A DNA stretch of 64,000 bases, from contig JAUCBJ010000866.1 of assembly GCA_032718475.1 (NCBI GenBank), positions 1-64,000 of the forward strand. Reading direction: 5' to 3'. The position numbers were made by a program, and so were the translations under genes. Below are positions 13,234 through 25,195 of the stretch, piece after piece; position 1 is the first letter of the stretch; each line of letters opens with the position of its first letter. The notes under the pieces were generated by a model, which saw only the letters and a list, made by a program, of their open reading frames with translations, had not been told where the DNA came from and searched no databases. Source of the stretch: Nemertoderma westbladi. Taxonomy: Eukaryota; Xenacoelomorpha; Nemertodermatida; Nemertodermatidae.

Positions 13234-13415
13234 TTCTTCCTTACGATATACCTGCTCGACGCAGTAGACTGGCATCCGCTCCTACCATCACCCAAGTGCC
13301 CCCACCTCCTCCCAACGTCGCCATATTGGGGGCCAGTGACGAGGAAGACGTTTGGTTAGAGGAGGACGTAGACGAGGGAGATGACGGGGAAATCCGGAGG
13401 AAACTCAGCAAACTG
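13234..13415 (+). CDS. Cav3: Cav3 exon: acidic part of the I-II linker
   Basis: The acceptor is CAG at 13231-13233 and the donor GTGAGC at 13416. The phase fits both neighbours. The reading frame contains a polyproline run (PPPPP) and a strongly acidic stretch, DEEDVWLEEDVDEGDDGEI, before RRKLSKL. Linker sequence is poorly conserved between phyla. The call rests on splice sites, phase continuity and lack of stops. Confidence 0.8.
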
Positions 13416-13984
13416 GTGAGCCACAATCCTAGTTATGTTATGTCTTATGATAAGAGTGTTAAATATCATGAAAGTCTATTAAATATAATAGTCTTTGTGA
13501 AAAGACCGTAAAATACCTGGTCTTCGAAGGAAGACCGTAAAATACTGTTTTAGCCTTTCTCGCTTCACTAGGAAACTTTTGGCTCTTGCAAACACTTCGA
13601 CTTTGTTACTGCCTAAAATGTGGGTGGACACATTACGGTAAGTACCAAGGGCGGTAACTAGTGAACTGAAACTGTCTGGCACCTTTTAAAATACCATTTT
13701 GAAGCTGGTTGAGATGGGCAAAACAATAAATTAATTATCACCTCTTTTCGTGTGAGGTTTTTACTGTAAACTGCTTCCCGTTGGTCCTGTGTTTTTTTGG
13801 GTGAATTTCTTTGTTAAGGGTCCATAGTTCAAGGAGAATCTCTTTGTAGTGACTTTATCGCACGAGTAATGTTAACTGTTGAATTACTCTTCCAATTGAA
13901 TATTGACTTTACTATAGCCGTGGTATGAATAATACAGATTTCGGTGGAATTATTTGTCACGGCTAATAATTGTACTGTAAACTT
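13416..13984. other. Cav3 intron, nothing recognised
   Basis: A short direct repeat, AAGACCGTAAAATAC, occurs at about 13501 and 13531. No domain or repeat family was recognised. Confidence 0.6.
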
Positions 13985-14640
13985 CCTATATTATTTGAAT
14001 CTTGGAGAAGTGAGTATCGATTTAATTTGAATCCTACGAAGGGAAGGCTCCAAAACCAGAACTCGACTACAAGTACCTCGGTGTTGTTTTTACTACCAAT
14101 GTCAGACCAACGGGACTCTACAACTATCTACCTACATAAAGTAGATAGTTCTAAGTAGAAGTAGATAGCGTCGCTGCCTGCATGAGATTCTGGCTTCTAA
14201 AGTCAATGTCATTCTGATCTCCATGCAAACCCCCTCCCGACTATGGCGGCTAATTTCAATATCTACTTTGAAGTTATCAAGTGGCAAATTACTTTACCAG
14301 TAAAGCAGCAAAATGTCCCCGGAGCCGGACCTCCGAAATATTCCCAAATATTATTCCCCCCACTACGACCTACGGCATATTAACGCCGTGAGGACCAGCC
14401 TATGCTCAATCTATTGCTTTGGCAACCCCATGGAGAAAATATGCATGGTGGTCAACCCATAATTTTCTTAAAACGCTTCTTAAAGGACACTGGCCTTGAA
14501 GATGCGGATAATCTCGCGAAAGTTATGGGGGATGCGGAGTTGTTGTGGCGCAATTTTGTCGAAAAGCCGGCACAGCATTCTTAATGCACGCTGAATTGTA
14601 ACATGTCGATGTGGATTGCATGTTGGTGGCAAAAATATTT
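13985..14640 (+). mobile_element. LINE fragments: RT scrap and 3' end of the 46/57-kb LINE family
   Basis: Around 14010-14110 two frames read RFNLNPTKGRLQNQ and ELDYKYLGVVFTTN, the RT thumb KTK/YLG motifs of a LINE broken by a frameshift. From 14388 to 14584 the sequence parallels the last 66 codons of the LINE at 46.2 kb (GEDQPxxNLxLWQPHG-type region; LKDTGLEDADNLAKVMGD; AQHS then TAA), including the 3' tail. Both are inactive. Confidence 0.75.
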
Positions 14641-15135
14641 TTGTTAAGCCAGCATATCATCTCAATGTGCAGCTTCATTATCGCTGCAGTTTGTATCGAA
14701 TGGCTCGCACCACAAACTCTGCCGGATAACAAATTGCCTGAAGGCAGCCCCTTCGTGTGTCGTCTGCGAGCGAGAGGGTCCATGGACTCAGGACCACCAC
14801 CCCCCCCCCCCCCCCCCCCGCCATCCTTTTTAACTCATTTTATGTATTTCTATTTTGTACGGACTCAGTATTTTTAAAGAATTTCATTCTTTGGGATTTC
14901 CACGTGATTTTAATTGAATCATCTTTTCTAAGTAAATAAACCAATTAAATTACTCTGTTTTTTATTAGTGTCAGATTATATTCACTGCGGTCACACAATA
15001 TTTACTCACGGTACCACTATTCAATATGCCGTTCTAGAACATTCCATTACCCGAGTAACGGATGTATCCGTGAGCTATGTGGAGTCGGGATAGCACCAAT
15101 AGTAATAATATAACATGGTTTACCAACATTTTTAG
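14641..15135. other. Cav3 intron with a 20-base poly-C tract
   Basis: The C run is at 14800-14819. The remainder is A+T-rich. No gene was recognised. Confidence 0.7.
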
Positions 15136-15288
15136 GATATTGATTACGACCAACCAAGTAAAGCCGGTACTTTGGGTAGATTGCACGGCCATTTAAAGAA
15201 GGCGGTCAACCATACAGTCTTCGTTTGGGGTATCCAAGTGATTATTCTACTAAATACACTCAGTATGGGAATTGAGTATCACAAACAG
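15136..15288 (+). CDS. Cav3: Cav3 exon: end of I-II linker and domain II S1
   Basis: This exon is 51 codons, phase 0 at both ends, with its acceptor at 15134-15135 and donor GTAGGA at 15289. It reads through LGRLHGHLKKAVNHTVFVWG and IQVIILLNTLSMGIEYHKQ. NTLSMGIEYH is the Cav3 domain II S1 signature. It joins PQILTDILEVSN in the next exon, matching the family's S1-S2 connection. Confidence 0.93.
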
Positions 15289-15838
15289 GTAGGATAGCTG
15301 TGTTAATAGGCAGTTTATGTTAAAATTGCTTTTGATAGGCAACAAAAATCCAGTCAGTTATTTAAAAAACACAGACATTATTATTCGGCTTGGCGGATTA
15401 AATAATAATAGTATAACTATATATTCGATTCTAATAATGTTGCACCGTATTTCACTCCGGTTCGAGTGGGAATATTTCCATGAAGGAAGCGACTGAATTA
15501 ATTATCAGTATCTCGTTTGGGCAGTCTGTATCTGTGATGTATTACTGCAACCCATAGCCCAGCATTGTGTTTACTTTATTTCACGGTGATTTTCACGCCG
15601 AATTGAAAATAAATTATATTATATATTCCTATTTATTTTTTCGGATCTATAAGTTAAACTAAATAAGTGACAATGTCGCTGATAATTATTGTTCTGCCTT
15701 TTATATAAATAAGTTTCATTCTCTCCGTATCGTTTAGTCAAACTGCTCGTAACAACGATATTAATTATTATTAATTGGTTATGTTAATTAAATTGGTTCA
15801 TCGGGTTCTAACGTTTTTCTTCTCCTTTTCACTCGCAG
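15289..15838. other. Cav3 intron, nothing recognised
   Basis: A+T-rich sequence without repeats or coding signal. A pyrimidine tract leads to the acceptor at 15838. Confidence 0.7.
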
Positions 15839-15990
15839 CCCCAGATACTCACCGATATACTCGAAGTGAGTAATATTATATTCACCATTATATTCGCCGT
15901 GGAGATGACTATGAAGGTTGTAGCCTTTGGTCTTCTCAATTACCTGAAGGATGGATTCAACGTGTTCGACTCTATAATTGTTATTATCAG
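15839..15990 (+). CDS. Cav3: Cav3 exon: domain II S2-S3
   Basis: The acceptor GCAG is at 15835-15838. The donor GTTGGT at 15991 has an unusual T at +3. The frame reads PQILTDILEVSNIIFTIIF, AVEMTMKVVAFG and FNVFDSIIVII. These are the S2 acidic residues and the S3 FD motif that pair with S4 arginines. The last two bases, AG, join T of the exon at 18129 to make serine, giving the expected IIVIIS. Confidence 0.93.
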
Positions 15991-17312
15991 GTTGGTGGCC
16001 GACATAAATTATTAATTCCGACAATAAATGTATCTCTCGTTAATTTATAACCCGCCCAGAAACCATGAAAAGTTATTAATTTTTAAATTATATAAACAAA
16101 CAAACTACCTATAGTTTATTACGAAACTGAAATTAAATATAATATTTTACTTTTGTCGACAAGGCGTCAGTGGATAATGGGATTTCGGAAATAATGATAA
16201 CTTATCATTTCGTGGGCTGGCATCATACCGGCTTCTGTTTTCTAGAAAAAGGCAGGAAACAGGTTGAATCCAATAAAATGTAATTATTGTTATAAAACGA
16301 GACGGACTGTCATATAAAGTATAAGATTATTTCGTGACCAAACAGCCAGAACAACACTCACCAAAAAATGTGGTTTCGATAAAAATGCAAATATTCTTGC
16401 AAACAATTTCTCATTTCCCTCTATATGGATCCCGTCTCCTAATTTTTTCGACAGAGGTCTGGGAAGATACAATGATACATTTTATAATATTGGCTAGCAT
16501 TCAGAATAAATTTTGTTAATGAAAAAAACTGTTTTTTTTCGTTATTTTCCAAAGAGACAAAACAACACATACTGAAATTGAACATTAACTCTAGTCTGTG
16601 TGTGTTGTTTTACCTCTAGGATTTTATCAAAGAAACATGAGAACTCACGTCATTCCTCGACTATTGAATGGTGTTTTTCCTGGTAAAGCATGATAGATAT
16701 TTAAATGTCGCGTCGGACTTACGCACATTACATTTCCATGCTGCGCTATTGGATATTTTTCGCCCTTTGCCAGGCTTCCTCCTATGTTTCCCTATGACGT
16801 CATTGCTATACCTAGACAAATTTGGACTAGGATCATCATCATCGTCACTATAACTAGATGTGGAATATAATTTAACTCTGTAAACTCCAAGTCATCAATA
16901 TACTCCATTTGTACATCGGCATTCTCAATCGAGCACATGTGATTTAAATGGTAATTTCTATAAATAGCCCTACTCCGATAATAACTTATTTGAAAGCAAG
17001 TAATTATATTAATTTAGATTTGATTCAATACTAACATTATTTAAAAATCAAATAGATTATGACTAAAGTATCATTTTCGGTGACTTGTTTTTTGGCCGTA
17101 AAGGCTCATCATCAGACCCTAAAAACGATATTACTGAACCGGTAATCTACATTACCACTTAACTAGCGTCAGGTAGTGCGGAATAGTTCATATTGATCAA
17201 CTTTGCCGCTAATTTAAATACATATTCCGAAAAATTTGGCTTCTTTTGATTTGTTTACAATATACAGGTGTTGTCATACATTGCATTGTGTGGTGTGGGT
17301 TGTTTTGCTTCG
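15991..17312. other. Cav3 intron, nothing recognised
   Basis: Unassigned A+T-rich intron. The last ~40 bases are a diverged precursor of the 118-bp repeat (GTGTGGTGTGGGTTGTTTTGC). Confidence 0.6.
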
Positions 17313-17906
17313 AATAAGTGTGGTATGTGTTGTTTTACCTCTAACAGTTTTCAACTTATATGTTGTGAGGGTTGTTCTGGTTTTCCATATCTCCTAAACG
17401 GACTGACATACAAGTCTAGTATTTTAACATAATAAGTGTGGTATGTGTTGTTTTACCTCTAACAGTTTTCAACTTATATGTTGTGAGGGTTGTTCTGGTT
17501 TTCCATATCTCCTAAACGGACTGACATACAAGTCTAGTATTTTAACATAATAAGTGTGGTATGTGTTGTTTTACCTCTAACAGTTTTCAACTTATATGTT
17601 GTGAGGGTTGTTCTGGTTTTCCATATCTCCTAAACGGACTGACATACAAGTCTAGTATTTTAACATAATAAGTGTGGTATGTGTTGTTTTACCTCTAACA
17701 GTTTTCAACTTATATGTTGTGAGGGTTGTTCTGGTTTTCCATATCTCCTAAACGGACTGACATACAAGTCTAGTATTTTAACATAATAAGTGTGTGGTAT
17801 GTGTTGTTTTACCTCTAACAGTTTTCAACTTATATGTTGTGAGGGTTGTTCTGGTTTTCCATATCTCCTAAACGGACTGACATACAAGTCTGAGATTTTA
17901 ACATAA
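17313..17906. repeat. 118-bp tandem repeat, about 5 near-identical copies
   Basis: Unit starts AATAAGTGTGGTATGTGTTG at 17313, 17431, 17549 and onward at 118-bp spacing. Copies differ at only a few positions, for example an extra TG in the last full copy. A diverged half unit follows near 17955. It is non-coding and lies in a Cav3 intron. Confidence 0.92.
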
Positions 17907-18128
17907 GATGTAGAACGCCACCTTGAGTAATTTTGGTGAAAATTTTTTTTTTTAATTGTGGTATGTGTTGTTCTGGCTCTATGGTCACGATTTGTCATAG
18001 TTATTATTTTTAATTAGTTTATTATACTACAATTTGCACTTTAGCCATGTAGGATCTATTTTGAGTTTGCATATTTATGATTCATGAAGTTTTAGTTTAT
18101 TATTTATCAAACGCTATTTAATTTTTAG

Positions 18129-18314
18129 TGTTGTTGAACTAACTCAGGACAGCACGGGGGGGCTATCCGTATTACGTACGTTTCGTCTCTTGAGAATTCT
18201 CAAACTGGTTCGCTTTATGCCGGCATTGCGCCGACAATTTGTTATTATGTTGAAAACTATGGACAATGTCGCTACATTCTTCAGCCTTCTGCTTCTGTTT
18301 ATGTTTATTTTTAG
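18129..18314 (+). CDS. Cav3: Cav3 exon: domain II S4 voltage sensor and S5
   Basis: The acceptor TTTTTAG is at 18122-18128 and the donor GTGAGT at 18315. The frame contains [20 protein letters not shown], a complete S4 ladder, then [21 protein letters not shown] and the S5 helix ending FMFIF. Ending in AG, it joins T-ATA of the exon at 28171 to give the conserved [12 protein letters not shown]. The intron that follows is about 9.9 kb and holds the nested gene. Confidence 0.95.
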
Positions 18315-18610
18315 GTGAGTATCGGCCTCAATGTGGTGGTCACATTATATTTACAGAAATTAGCAAAAGGTCTTAAATTAATAGTTACACATGTTTATTT
18401 AGTAGTTTATTAAGTTCTAAACAATATACAACAGACAATTATAACTATTTAGTATTTATCTAAATGGTAACTAAATATTCGGCTTTTATTCTTTGGTTTT
18501 GTCTTGGATGATGTTTTATACTGCCACGAAACAATATAAACCTACCCGATTGCATTATCTTGTATTAATTAAAAAGAGACGAAATATAAACATGAACATA
18601 GTCTATAATA

Positions 18611-21042
18611 ATGGGCATTGGACATGGTCTACAGTACTGGGCAATGGACATGGTCCACAATACTGGACAATGGACATGGTCCACAATACTGGACAATGGA
18701 CATGGTCCACATTACTGGACAATGGACAGGACATGGTCCACAATACTGGACAATGAGCATAGTCTACAATATTGGCAATGGACATGGTCCACAATACTGG
18801 ACAATCGACACGGTCCACAATACTGGAAAATGGACATGGTCCATAATACTGGACAATCGACACGGTCCACAATACTGGACATGGTCCACAATACTGGACA
18901 TGGTCCACAATACTGGACATGGTCCACAATACTGGACAATGGACAGGACATGGTCCACAATACTGGACAATGAGCATAGTCTACAATATTGGGCAATGGA
19001 CATGGTCCACAATACTGGACAATCGACACGGTCCACAATACTGGACAATGGACATGGTCCACAATACTGGACAATCGATACGGTCCACAATACTGGACAA
19101 TGGACATGGTCCACAATACTGGACAATGGACATGGTCCACAATAGCGGACAATGGACAGGACATGGTCCACAATACTAGACAACGAGCATAGTCTATAAT
19201 ATTGGGCAATGGATATGGTCTACAATACTGGACAATCGACACGGTCCACATTACTGGATAATGGACATGGTCCACAATACTGGACAATGGACATGGTCCA
19301 CAATACTGGACAATGGACATGGTCCACAAGTCAAGTATTGTGGACATGGTCCACAATACTTGACAATGGACATGGTTTACAATAATGTGCATTGGACATG
19401 GTCCACAATACTGGGCATTGGATATGGTCCACAATACTGGGCATTGGATATGGTCCATAATACTGGGCATTGGACATGGTCCCCAATACTGGGCATTGGA
19501 CATAGTCTACAATATTGGGCAATGGAGATGGTCCATAATACTGGGCATTGGACATGGTCCCCAATACTGGGCATTGGACATAGTCTACAATACTAGATAA
19601 TGGACATGGTTTACAATACTGGGCATTGGATATGGTCCACAATACTGGGCAATGGACATGATCCACAATACTGGGTAATGGACATGGTCCACAATACTGG
19701 ACAGTGGACATGGTCCACAATACTGGACAATGGACATTGTTCACAATACTGGGCATTGGACATGGTCCACAATACTGTGCATTGGACATGGTCTACAATA
19801 CTGGGCATTGGATATGGTCCACAATACTGGGCATTTGACAGGACATGGTCCACAATACTGGGCATTGGACATGGTCTACAATACTGGGCATTGGATATGG
19901 TCCACAATACTGGGCATTGGACATGGTCCCCAATACTGGGCATTGGACATAGTCTACAATATTGGGCAATGGAGATGGTCCACAATATTTGGCAATGGAC
20001 ATGGTCCACAATACTGGGCAATGGGCATGGTCTACAATACTGGACAATGAACATAGTCTACAATATTGGGCAATGGACACGGTCCACAATACTGGACAAT
20101 GGACACGGTCCACAATACTGGACAGTGGACATGGTCCACAATACTAGACAATGGACATTGTTTACAATACTGGGCATTGGATATGGTCCACAATACTGGG
20201 CAATGGACATGGTCCACAATACTGGGTAATGGACATGGTCCACAATACTGGACAGTGGACATGGTCCACAATACTGGACAATGGACATGGTTCACAATAC
20301 TGTGCATTGGACATGGTCCACAATACTGTGCATTGGACATGGTCCACAATACTGGGCATTGGATATGGTCCACAATACTGGGCATTTGACAGGACATGGT
20401 CCACAATACTGGGCATTAGACATGGTCTACACTACTGGGCATTGGATATGGTCCACAATACTGGGCATTGGACATGGTCCCCAATACTGGGCATTGGACA
20501 TTATCTACAATATTGGGCAATGGAGATGGTCCACAATATTTGGCAATGGACATGGTCCACAATACTGGGCAATGGACACGGTCCACAATACTGGACAATG
20601 GACAGGACAATGGACATGGTCCACAATACTGGACAATGGACAGGACATGGTCCACAATACTGGGCATTGGACATGGTTCACAATACTGGGCATTGGACAT
20701 GGTCCACAATACTGGGCATTGGATATGGTCCACAATACTGGGCATTGAACAGGACATGGTCCACAATACTGGGCATTGGACATGGTCCACAATACTAGGC
20801 ATTGGACATGGTCCATAATACTGGGCATTGGACATGGTCCACAATACTGGGCAATGGACATGGTCCACAATACTGGGCATTGGACATGGTCCATAATACT
20901 GGGCATTAGACATGGTCCACAATACTGGGCATTGGACATGGTCCATAATACTGGGCATTGGACATGGTCCACACTACTGGGCATTGGACATGGTCCACAA
21001 TACTAGGCAATGGACATGGTCCACAATACTGGACAATGGACG
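18611..21042. repeat. 26-bp minisatellite, about 93 copies
   Basis: Unit: CATGGTCCACAATACTGG followed by ACAATGGA or GCATTGGA. Three units equal 78 bp, so all three frames on each strand stay open and give long meaningless 26-residue repeats (DMVHNTGQWTWSTILDNGHG-like). Each unit contains the inverted repeat TGGAC-ATG-GTCCA. Unit subtypes (GGACAA left, GGGCATT right) are regionally grouped. It lies between the Cav3 exon at 18314 and the 3' end of the nested gene. Confidence 0.95.
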
Positions 21043-21376
21043 TGCACGTGACCCACAATAATGGCATTGGACATTTGAATCCCCGTGGAAGCATTTTATG
21101 TTATAAGAGACAAATAACTAGTAAAGATGACAGAATAATATTATGTTAGCATCGTATATTCGTAATATAACGTACTTTACAGACAAGACACACAAATAGC
21201 GGTCAAAATATCACCACATTAATAAGTAAAAATAAATAAATACAAAATCACGAAATAATAATAAAAAAAATAAAAGTTAATCTCACCAATTAATAGGCGT
21301 CTAACTTCGTACAGGTGGCTAAGAGCAATAATAATTAGCAGCAACGCAACATTATTTATATAATCACTAATTAGTA
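21043..21376. other. Spacer between 26-bp array and nested gene 3' end
   Basis: A+T-rich sequence with AAATAAATAAA and AATAATAATAAAAAAAATAA tracts. No coding signal. Confidence 0.7.
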
Positions 21377-21382
21377 TTTATT
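21377..21382 (-). terminator. Possible AATAAA polyadenylation signal of the nested gene
   Basis: Minus-strand AATAAA lies three bases after the nested gene's stop codon. This implies a very short 3' UTR. A+T-rich sequence around it makes chance occurrence likely. Confidence 0.3.
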
Positions 21383-21385
21383 TAA

Positions 21386-21689
21386 TTAACGCTGTTTCTG
21401 CATAAACAGAGAGTAGTCCGAAGGACTGAGTTCGTCTTTAAGTTCGCCGTTACCGTTGTCTTTACTTTGGATCTTCCGGTAGTAATGTTTGGGTGGCTCT
21501 GGTCGCCCCCTCGCCCAACTACTCAGGTACTCGCGGCTATGTTCGTGGCACTCACTGTCCACTTCGATCTTACCCAATCGGATTTGTTCCTCCACGAACA
21601 CCGGATACGGAGTGACGTCACGGTCCCGAATGATCGCTTCTACAAGTTGCAGGGCCATGTATTCATGTAACGCTAAGCGACCGTGGTAC
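21386..21689 (-). CDS. Nested gene exon 4 (C-terminus and stop)
   Basis: The acceptor TATATATAG precedes G-TAC-CAC, continuing KYHGRLALHEYMALQLVEAI, then YPVFVEEQIRLGKIEVDSEC, a tryptophan/arginine/proline segment (SWARGRPEPPKHYYRK) and the end SPSDYSLFMQKQR before TAA at 21388-21386. It is the longest and most convincing exon of this gene. The charged, tyrosine-rich character resembles conserved single-copy cytoplasmic proteins, but I cannot name the family. Confidence 0.72.
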
Positions 21690-21911
21690 CTATATATATA
21701 AAATGAATCAAAAAGAGAATAGCAATTAATCAGCTGTTATTTGCATCGATTTTCCCCTGCAGGGATGCCATTTTGAATTTTGAAATCAAGATCCCAACCC
21801 TTCAACCTGCAACTTACTATTAATAAGAGTTCTTATAATCATTATCCAATGAAATAAATAATTTGTTTGTCACTAGACTAAATTATTTAAACAACATTAT
21901 TATTTACTTAC

Positions 21912-22064
21912 TTTTTAATGATTGGATGTGACACTGATTGGATGGCAGCGACGTCAGCCTCCACTGCCCCATGCGAGAGAGCTGCCAGTTCTGCGATCGT
22001 TATGGAGAACTGAGTTGCGAAACAATCTCCTCCTATTCGCTCTGAGGCGTGGGGGTCACCGGAT
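21912..22064 (-). CDS. Nested gene exon 3
   Basis: The acceptor TTCTCCATAG is followed by A-TCC-GGT (SGDPHASERIGGDCFATQ). The exon continues FSITIAELAALSHGAVEADV and ends HPIIKK at a strong donor GTAAGT (21911-21906). The other two frames contain stops or do not fit the phase. The alanine-rich helix followed by HPIIKKYHGRL looks like an alpha-helical segment. The function is unknown. Confidence 0.7.
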
Positions 22065-22139
22065 CTATGGAGAAGTACGAGGTTTATTTATATAACGAGT
22101 CACTCATTTAGTCATTGATTCAGTCTTATTGGGAAGCAG

Positions 22140-24345
22140 CCAATCTGTCACTCTCTTCGTTAAACTCAGTTAATGTGCCACTCTCTTCGTTAAACTCAGT
22201 TAGTGTGCCACTCTCTTCGTTAAACTCAGTTAATGTACCACTCTCTTTGGGAATAGTCCGTCAATGTGCCAATCTATTCGTGAATAGTCTGTCAATGTGC
22301 CACTCTCTTTGGGAAGGGTCGGTCAATGTGCCACTCTCTTTTGGAAGAGTCGGTCAATGTGCCACTCTCTTTGTGAATAGTCAGTTAATTTGCCACTCTC
22401 TTTGTGAATATAGTCAGTTAATGTGCCACTCTCTTTGTGAATAGTCAGTTAATGTGCCACTCTCTTTGTGAATAGTTCGTCACAATGTGCCAATCTATTC
22501 GTGAATAGTCTGTCAATCTGCCACTCTCTTTGGGAAGGGTCGGTCAATGTGCTACTCTCTTTGTGAATAGTCAGATAATTTGCCACTCCCTTTGTGAATA
22601 GTCCGTCAATGTCCGTCCGTCTGTCAATGTGCCCCTTTCTTTGGGAAGATTCTGTCAAAGTGCCACTTTCTTTGGGAAGAGTCTGTCAAAGTGCCACTCT
22701 CTTTGTGTATAGTCTGTCAATGTGCCACTATCTTAATCAATAGTCAGCTAGTGTGCCACTCTCTTTGGGAAGAGTCTGTCAACGTGCCATTTTATTTGTG
22801 AATAGTCAATTAATGTGCCTCTATCTTAGTGAATAGTCAATCAATGGGCAACTCTATTTGTGAATAGTCAGTCAATGTGCCACTCTCTTTGTGAATAATC
22901 AGTTAATGTGCCACTATCTTTATGAAATGTCTGTCAATGTGCCACAACATTCTTGAATAGTCTGTCAATGTGCCACTCTCTTTGCGAATAGTCTGTCAAT
23001 GTGCCACTCTCTTAGTCAATAGTCCGTCAATGTGCCACTATCTTAGTCAATAGTCTCTCAATGTGCCACTTTCTTTGGGAAGAGTCTGTCAAAGTGCCAC
23101 TTTCTTTGGGAAGAGTCTGTCAAAGTGCCACTCTCTTTGTGAATAGTCAGTTAATGTGCCACTTTATTTGTGTATAGTCTGTCAATGTGCCACTATCTTA
23201 GTCAATAGTCAGTTAATGTGCCACTCTCTTTGGGAAGAGTCTGTCAACGTGCCACTTTCTTTGTGAATAGTCAATAAATGTGCCACTATCTTTGTGAATA
23301 GTCAGTTAATGTGTCACTATATTTGTGAATAGTCGATCAATGTGCCACTCTCTTTGTGAATAGTCTGTCAATGTGCCACTCTCTTTGTGAATAGTTAGTT
23401 AATGTGCCACTCTCTTTGTGAATAGTTAGTTAATGTGCCACTCTCTTTGTGAATAGTCAGTTAATGTGCCACTCTCTTTGTGAATAGTCAGTTAATGGGC
23501 CACTTTATTTGTGTCTATGTCTGTCAATATAAGTCTGTCAATGTGCCACTATCTTAGTCAATAGTCAGTTAATGTGCCACTCTCTTTGGGAAGAGTCTGT
23601 CAACGTGCCACTCTCTTTGTGAATAGTTAGTTAATGTGCCACTCTCTTTGTGAATAGTTAGTTAATGTGCCACTCTCTTTGTGAATAGTCAGTTAATGTG
23701 CCACTCTCTTTGTGAATAGTCAGTTAATGGGCCACTTTATTTGTGTCTATGTCTGTCAATATAAGTCTGTCAATGTGCCACTATCTTAGTCAATATTAAT
23801 GTGCAACTCTCTTTGTGAATAGTTAGTTAATGCGCCACTCTCTTTGTGAATAGGTAGTTAATGCGCCACTCTCTTTGTGAATAGTCAATTAATGTGCCAC
23901 TATCTTTGTGAATAGTTAGTTAATGTGCCACTCTCTTTGTAAATAGTCAGTTAATGTGCCACTCTCTTTGTGAATAGTTAGTTAATGTGCCACTCTCTTT
24001 GTAAATAGTCAGTTAATGTGCAACTCTCTTTGTGAATAGTTAGTTAATGCGCCACTCTCTTTGTGAATAGTCAATTAATGTGCCACTCTCTTTGTGAATA
24101 GTTAGTTAATGTGCCACTCTCTTTGTAAATAGTCAGTTAATGTGCAACTCTCTTTGTGAATAGTTAGTTAATGCGCCACTCTCTTTGTGAATAGTCAATT
24201 AATGTGCCACTCTCTTTGTGAATAGTTAGTTAATGTGCCACTCTCTTTGTAAATAGTCAGTTAATGTGCCACTCTCTTTGTGAATAGTCAGTTAATTTGC
24301 CACTATATTTGTGAATAGTCGATCAATATGCCACTCCCTTTGGGA
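22140..24345. repeat. 31-bp minisatellite, about 70 copies, in the nested gene's second intron
   Basis: Unit: TAGTCAGTTAATGTGCCACT then CTCTTTGTGAA (31 bp). Variants include GGGAAGAGTCTGTCAA and TTAAACTCAG. A block containing TTTGTGTCTATGTCTGTCAA occurs twice (about 23505 and 23735), showing a ~230-bp higher-order duplication. On the minus strand the unit reads CATTAACTGACTATTCAC. Confidence 0.94.
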
Positions 24346-24583
24346 AGTCAGCCATTGTCAGTCTTTTAGAGATGTGTCCAGTCTTGACATTCTGCCGATA
24401 GATCGAGAAACCAATCCATGGTTTGCGTATTTTTAATTCGCACGAGGCGACAATACAGGGTAAATGTAAATAAAATTATATTCTGTAGTATTCTGTTTAT
24501 GTTGAGTCGAACCATTATGTTGTGGACTGAATCGGTCTATTTCTCCAATCTGTCCGCGTTAACTAATTTGTACCGATCCTTAC

Positions 24584-24712
24584 CTCCCTGCTGGATCGTA
24601 GGTTCTTTCCCCTGGAATATATATGGATCTCCGAGACCCAGATCTATGTTGCTGTATTATTATCTCTCCCACCCAATTAATTCCCCACCGCTCCACTGGT
24701 TTTTTGGAATAT
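24584..24712 (-). CDS. Nested gene exon 2
   Basis: The acceptor TTTCTCTCACAG lies just right of 24712 and the donor GTAAGG at 24583-24578. Only one of three frames is open, YSKKPVERWGINWVGEIIIQ onward to YIPGERTYDPAG. It is the frame that fits phase 2 on both sides. The GERTYDPAG-RSGDPH motif continues across the junction to exon 3. Confidence 0.68.
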
Positions 24713-24904
24713 CTGTGAGAGAAACAAATTAAGCGATTTAGAGAAAATAAAGTCAGTGTCAGAAAATATAATACAATTAACTAATACATTTGTTTTGATT
24801 TGTTTTTAGGTTATTGCATTCTTTAATTGTGAATGTTTATCTAATATACTGTATGGTATTTGATTTCATTTTAGTTTACTCTTCATTCTGTCCTCACAAA
24901 CATG

Positions 24905-25195
24905 TGCGGCGCTGTTTCTGTGCGCTGTTTCTATGCGCTGTTTCTGTGCGCTGTTTCTATGCGCTGTTTATGTGCGCTGTTTCTGTGCGCTGTTTCTGTG
25001 CGCTGTTTCTGTGCGCTGTTTCTGTGCGCTGTTTCTGTGCGCTGTTTATGTGCGCTGTTTCTGTGCGCTGTTTATGTGCGCTGTTTCTGTGCGCTGTTTC
25101 TGTGCGCTGTTTATGTGCGCTGTTTATGTGCGCTGTTTATGTGCGCTGTTTATGTGCGCTGTTTATGTGCGCTGTTTATGTGCGCTGTTTCTGTG
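24905..25195. repeat. 13-bp minisatellite, about 22 copies
   Basis: Unit: TGTGCGCTGTTTC, with C/A alternation in the last base giving TTTATG variants. The unit length is not a multiple of three, but no stop occurs, so 13-residue cysteine-rich pseudo-peptides appear in all plus frames. It lies in intron 1 of the nested gene and in a Cav3 intron. Confidence 0.95.

Noticed and set aside
18129-18314. Apparent loss of residues in the domain II S4 segment
   Set aside because: Codon-by-codon reading gives [15 protein letters not shown], the full ladder. The first impression was a misreading.
18603-20984. Many long open frames on both strands (up to 263 codons) rich in W, H, Q or C, P
   Set aside because: They are the 26-bp satellite read in every frame. 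The unit lacks stops and is intronic, with no start context or family resemblance.
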